Below are positions 62,559 to 64,000 of a stretch of 64,000 bases of DNA, in pieces. The DNA is taken from positions 558,001 to 622,000 of the forward strand of contig NZ_PYAW01000002.1 of assembly GCF_003014755.1 (NCBI RefSeq), written 5' to 3'. The notes under the pieces were generated by a model. That model had not been told where the DNA came from. It saw only the letters and a list, made by a program, of their open reading frames with translations, and did no database searches. Position 1 is the stretch's first letter. Every line of letters begins with the position of its first letter. A program made the translations under genes and the position numbers. The DNA is from Chitinophaga niastensis (GTDB lineage Bacteria; Bacteroidota; Bacteroidia; Chitinophagales; Chitinophagaceae).

Positions 62559-63653
62559 TCAATTATAGACTTTCACCATATACACAAAGTCTTCCAGTTT
62601 TTTAATCTGGTCTACTCTGTTCAGGCCATCCAGATGGCTCTTGTGGCTCCATTCTCTCCTGGTTTGTTTATCTTTCGGCATTTCATCCAGCAGGTGTTTC
62701 AGGTGGGCTGATTTTACTGCAAAAGCAATTCCATCTGAAGTTGTTTGTTTGCCGGTAACGATACCTACTACATCTCCTTTGCTGTCCAGCAGCGGCGCGC
62801 CGCTGTTGCCAGGGTTTACAGGTATAGATACCTGGTAAGCGGTAGTGTCGCCGTTGAATCCTGTTTTGGCGCTGATGTAACCTTTGCCATAAACAATTTC
62901 ATCGCGGGGGAAGCCCATGGTAAATACTTCTTCGCCAAGTTTTACACTTTGTGGTTTTAAAGTGTAGGGCAGGGGTTGACTTTTAAAGGTAGAATCAGCA
63001 ATTTTTAATATTGCCAGATCGCTGGAAATATCTTCAAATATGCTGACGGCCTTAAAAGCTTCACCTTTATTATTTTGTACGTATACGGAGTCTGCACCGG
63101 CTACTACATGGTAGTTGGTAACAATATAACCGTTGCCGGATACTGCGAAACCAGTTCCACCGTAGGTGCCTGGATTTGTCGGCGCTTTACTTTTTTTGTT
63201 GATATCATTAATGAGTGCGTTCTGTGAGCGTTGAATATTATTCAGTACCCTTCTTACATCCTCATATTGCGCGGTAGATTTGTTTTTGGCTACATTCTGT
63301 AAAATAGCAATGGTAGTCAGGGAAGTTACCAGCGCGATACAGGCAGCTGCAGCGAGGTTGGTAATGGTTTTGCGACGGATGGATAATCTTTTTGCGGTTT
63401 GGTTGCCTTCCTGCGCCTGTTTGCGGAGAGTAGGCAGATCCAGCTGCTGGTGGATTTTGTCCATTTGGGCCTGTAAAGCCTGTCGTTGTCCATAGTTACC
63501 CAGGTGTTGAAGGAACAACTGATGTTCTTCTACCTGTTTGTTGATCAGTGGGTTAGTATGGCGTAATTCATCGAAAGCAGTTTTTTCCTGTTCGTTCATT
63601 TCCCCTTCCAGGTAACGCTCAATTTCACGTAATAAGATCATATCTTCTTTCAT
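62559..63653 (-). CDS. Anti-sigma-like/trypsin-like serine protease fusion, membrane-anchored
   Basis: This 364-residue protein joins three parts. Residues 1-95 look like the cytoplasmic part of an anti-sigma factor (REIERYLEGEMNEQEKTAFD). Residues about 98-118 form one membrane helix. Residues about 160-325 are a trypsin-like (S1C, DegP/DegS-like) protease with an intact triad His182 (VTNYHVV), Asp212 (SSDLAILKI) and Ser284 (PGNSGAPLL). No PDZ domain follows. The sigma factor gene ends 13 bases upstream on the same strand, so sigma and anti-sigma/protease are one unit. The likely topology puts the protease in the periplasm. Anti-sigma function is inferred from context and the N-terminal pattern; the protease call is firm. 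Confidence 0.88.
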   Translation of the reverse strand: MKEDMILLREIERYLEGEMNEQEKTAFDELRHTNPLINKQVEEHQLFLQHLGNYGQRQALQAQMDKIHQQLDLPTLRKQAQEGNQTAKRLSIRRKTITNLAAAACIALVTSLTTIAILQNVAKNKSTAQYEDVRRVLNNIQRSQNALINDINKKSKAPTNPGTYGGTGFAVSGNGYIVTNYHVVAGADSVYVQNNKGEAFKAVSIFEDISSDLAILKIADSTFKSQPLPYTLKPQSVKLGEEVFTMGFPRDEIVYGKGYISAKTGFNGDTTAYQVSIPVNPGNSGAPLLDSKGDVVGIVTGKQTTSDGIAFAVKSAHLKHLLDEMPKDKQTRREWSHKSHLDGLNRVDQIKKLEDFVYMVKVYN

Positions 63654-63666
63654 GGCCGCTTACTGC

Positions 63667-64000
63667 TTATAGTGATGTATTATACTGATCAAAAAATAAC
63701 TTCTTCAAACGCATCAGGCATTTATACTTCTGGTTCTTGGCGTTCTCTGCGTTGGTATAACCAAACTTTTCGGCTATTTCCTGCATAGATTTTTTATGCA
63801 GATAATAATCTTCCAGAATGGTCTGACAGGGCTGTCCGATGCTTCCCATCGCTCCTTCCATAATCCTGAACTGTTCATCTTTGGCTGCGTGATCGTCCAG
63901 TGCTTCCGTGGCGGGAATAATTTCTTCCAGTTCCGGTGAAAGGGCATACAGACCATAGGTCCGTTGCATTTTTTTAAGCCACAGATGCCGGCAAACCGAA
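63667..64000 (-). CDS. ECF RNA polymerase sigma factor, C-terminal part (runs off right edge)
   Basis: About 111 residues are visible. The frame is open to the edge: upstream of the internal ATG at 63969 it reads SVCRHLWLKKM, like the end of region 2 of an ECF sigma factor, so the true start lies outside. Region 4 is at the C-terminus (MEGAMGSIGQPCQTILEDYY, SMQEIAEKFGYTNAENAKNQ, then KCLMRLKKLF). The 13-base gap to the anti-sigma/protease gene indicates co-transcription. The helix-turn-helix variant with YTNAENAKNQ is typical of a Bacteroidota sigma subgroup. Confidence 0.88.
   Translation of the reverse strand, partial: SVCRHLWLKKMQRTYGLYALSPELEEIIPATEALDDHAAKDEQFRIMEGAMGSIGQPCQTILEDYYLHKKSMQEIAEKFGYTNAENAKNQKYKCLMRLKKLFFDQYNTSL

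Overview
The window looks like chromosome from a soil or plant-litter Bacteroidota of the Chitinophagaceae type (Chitinophaga-like). The sequence evidence is: several SusC/SusD outer-membrane nutrient-uptake pairs, a FecI/FecR-type sigma/anti-sigma circuit feeding a SusC, a type IX secretion C-terminal sorting domain, RskA-like anti-sigma factors, Bacteroidota-type -7 promoter boxes (TAnnTTTG), few Shine-Dalgarno sequences, and many palindromic intergenic repeats. No rRNA, tRNA, CRISPR array, transposase or prophage gene was recognised.

Layout. 1-13.5 kb (minus strand): the N-terminal end of one SusC gene, then a tandem of two paralogous SusC/SusD pairs. The upstream pair is headed by an ECF sigma factor and a FecR anti-sigma factor, and its SusC carries the STN signalling domain. 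13.7-16 kb: divergent AraC-family and LacI-family regulators. 16-22 kb: a small secreted protein and a third complete SusC/SusD pair with a good promoter and a long 5' leader. 22-27.4 kb: housekeeping genes (mutS, a TrmH-type rRNA/tRNA methyltransferase, a UbiA prenyltransferase, ruvX/yqgF, def). 27.5-30.5 kb: two tandem ECF sigma/RskA-like anti-sigma modules, all four genes starting with TTG or GTG. 30.7-38.5 kb: secreted proteins including a T9SS cargo, an RluD-type pseudouridine synthase, lipB, a PLP deaminase-family enzyme and a GH29 fucosidase. 38.6-40.6 kb: a nucleotidyltransferase/sugar-kinase pair with overlapping reading frames. 41-49 kb: the branched-chain amino-acid operon ilvE-ilvD-ilvB-ilvN-ilvC-ilvA. 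49.4-55.4 kb: an alcohol dehydrogenase, a DAO-type oxidoreductase, an outer-membrane beta-barrel-like protein and a GH95 fucosidase. 55.6-61.5 kb: a xylose operon (SSS transporter, xylB, xylA) followed by an aldose 1-epimerase. 61.6-64 kb: a small secreted protein and, at the right edge, a sigma factor followed by an unusual anti-sigma-like/trypsin-like protease fusion.

The most notable unannotated element is in front of ilvE: a promoter, a 38-codon leader ORF with nine consecutive Val/Ile codons, a possible antiterminator helix that overlaps the leader stop codon, and a strong intrinsic terminator 32 nt before ilvE. This is the layout of classical ribosome-mediated attenuation, here applied to a Bacteroidota ilv operon. 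Second is the protein at 62559-63653, which seems to join a cytoplasmic anti-sigma segment, one membrane helix and a periplasmic serine protease in one chain.

The intergenic regions carry at least four families of large palindromes. Each arm is itself a short tandem repeat of its own period: TTAGCNN, 7 nt; AATTACG, 7 nt; GCAAAGN, 8 nt; CTGATTANN, 9 nt. They sit mainly at 3' ends of genes, inside the ilv operon, or between divergent genes, and in two cases they supply the last codons and the stop codon of the gene.
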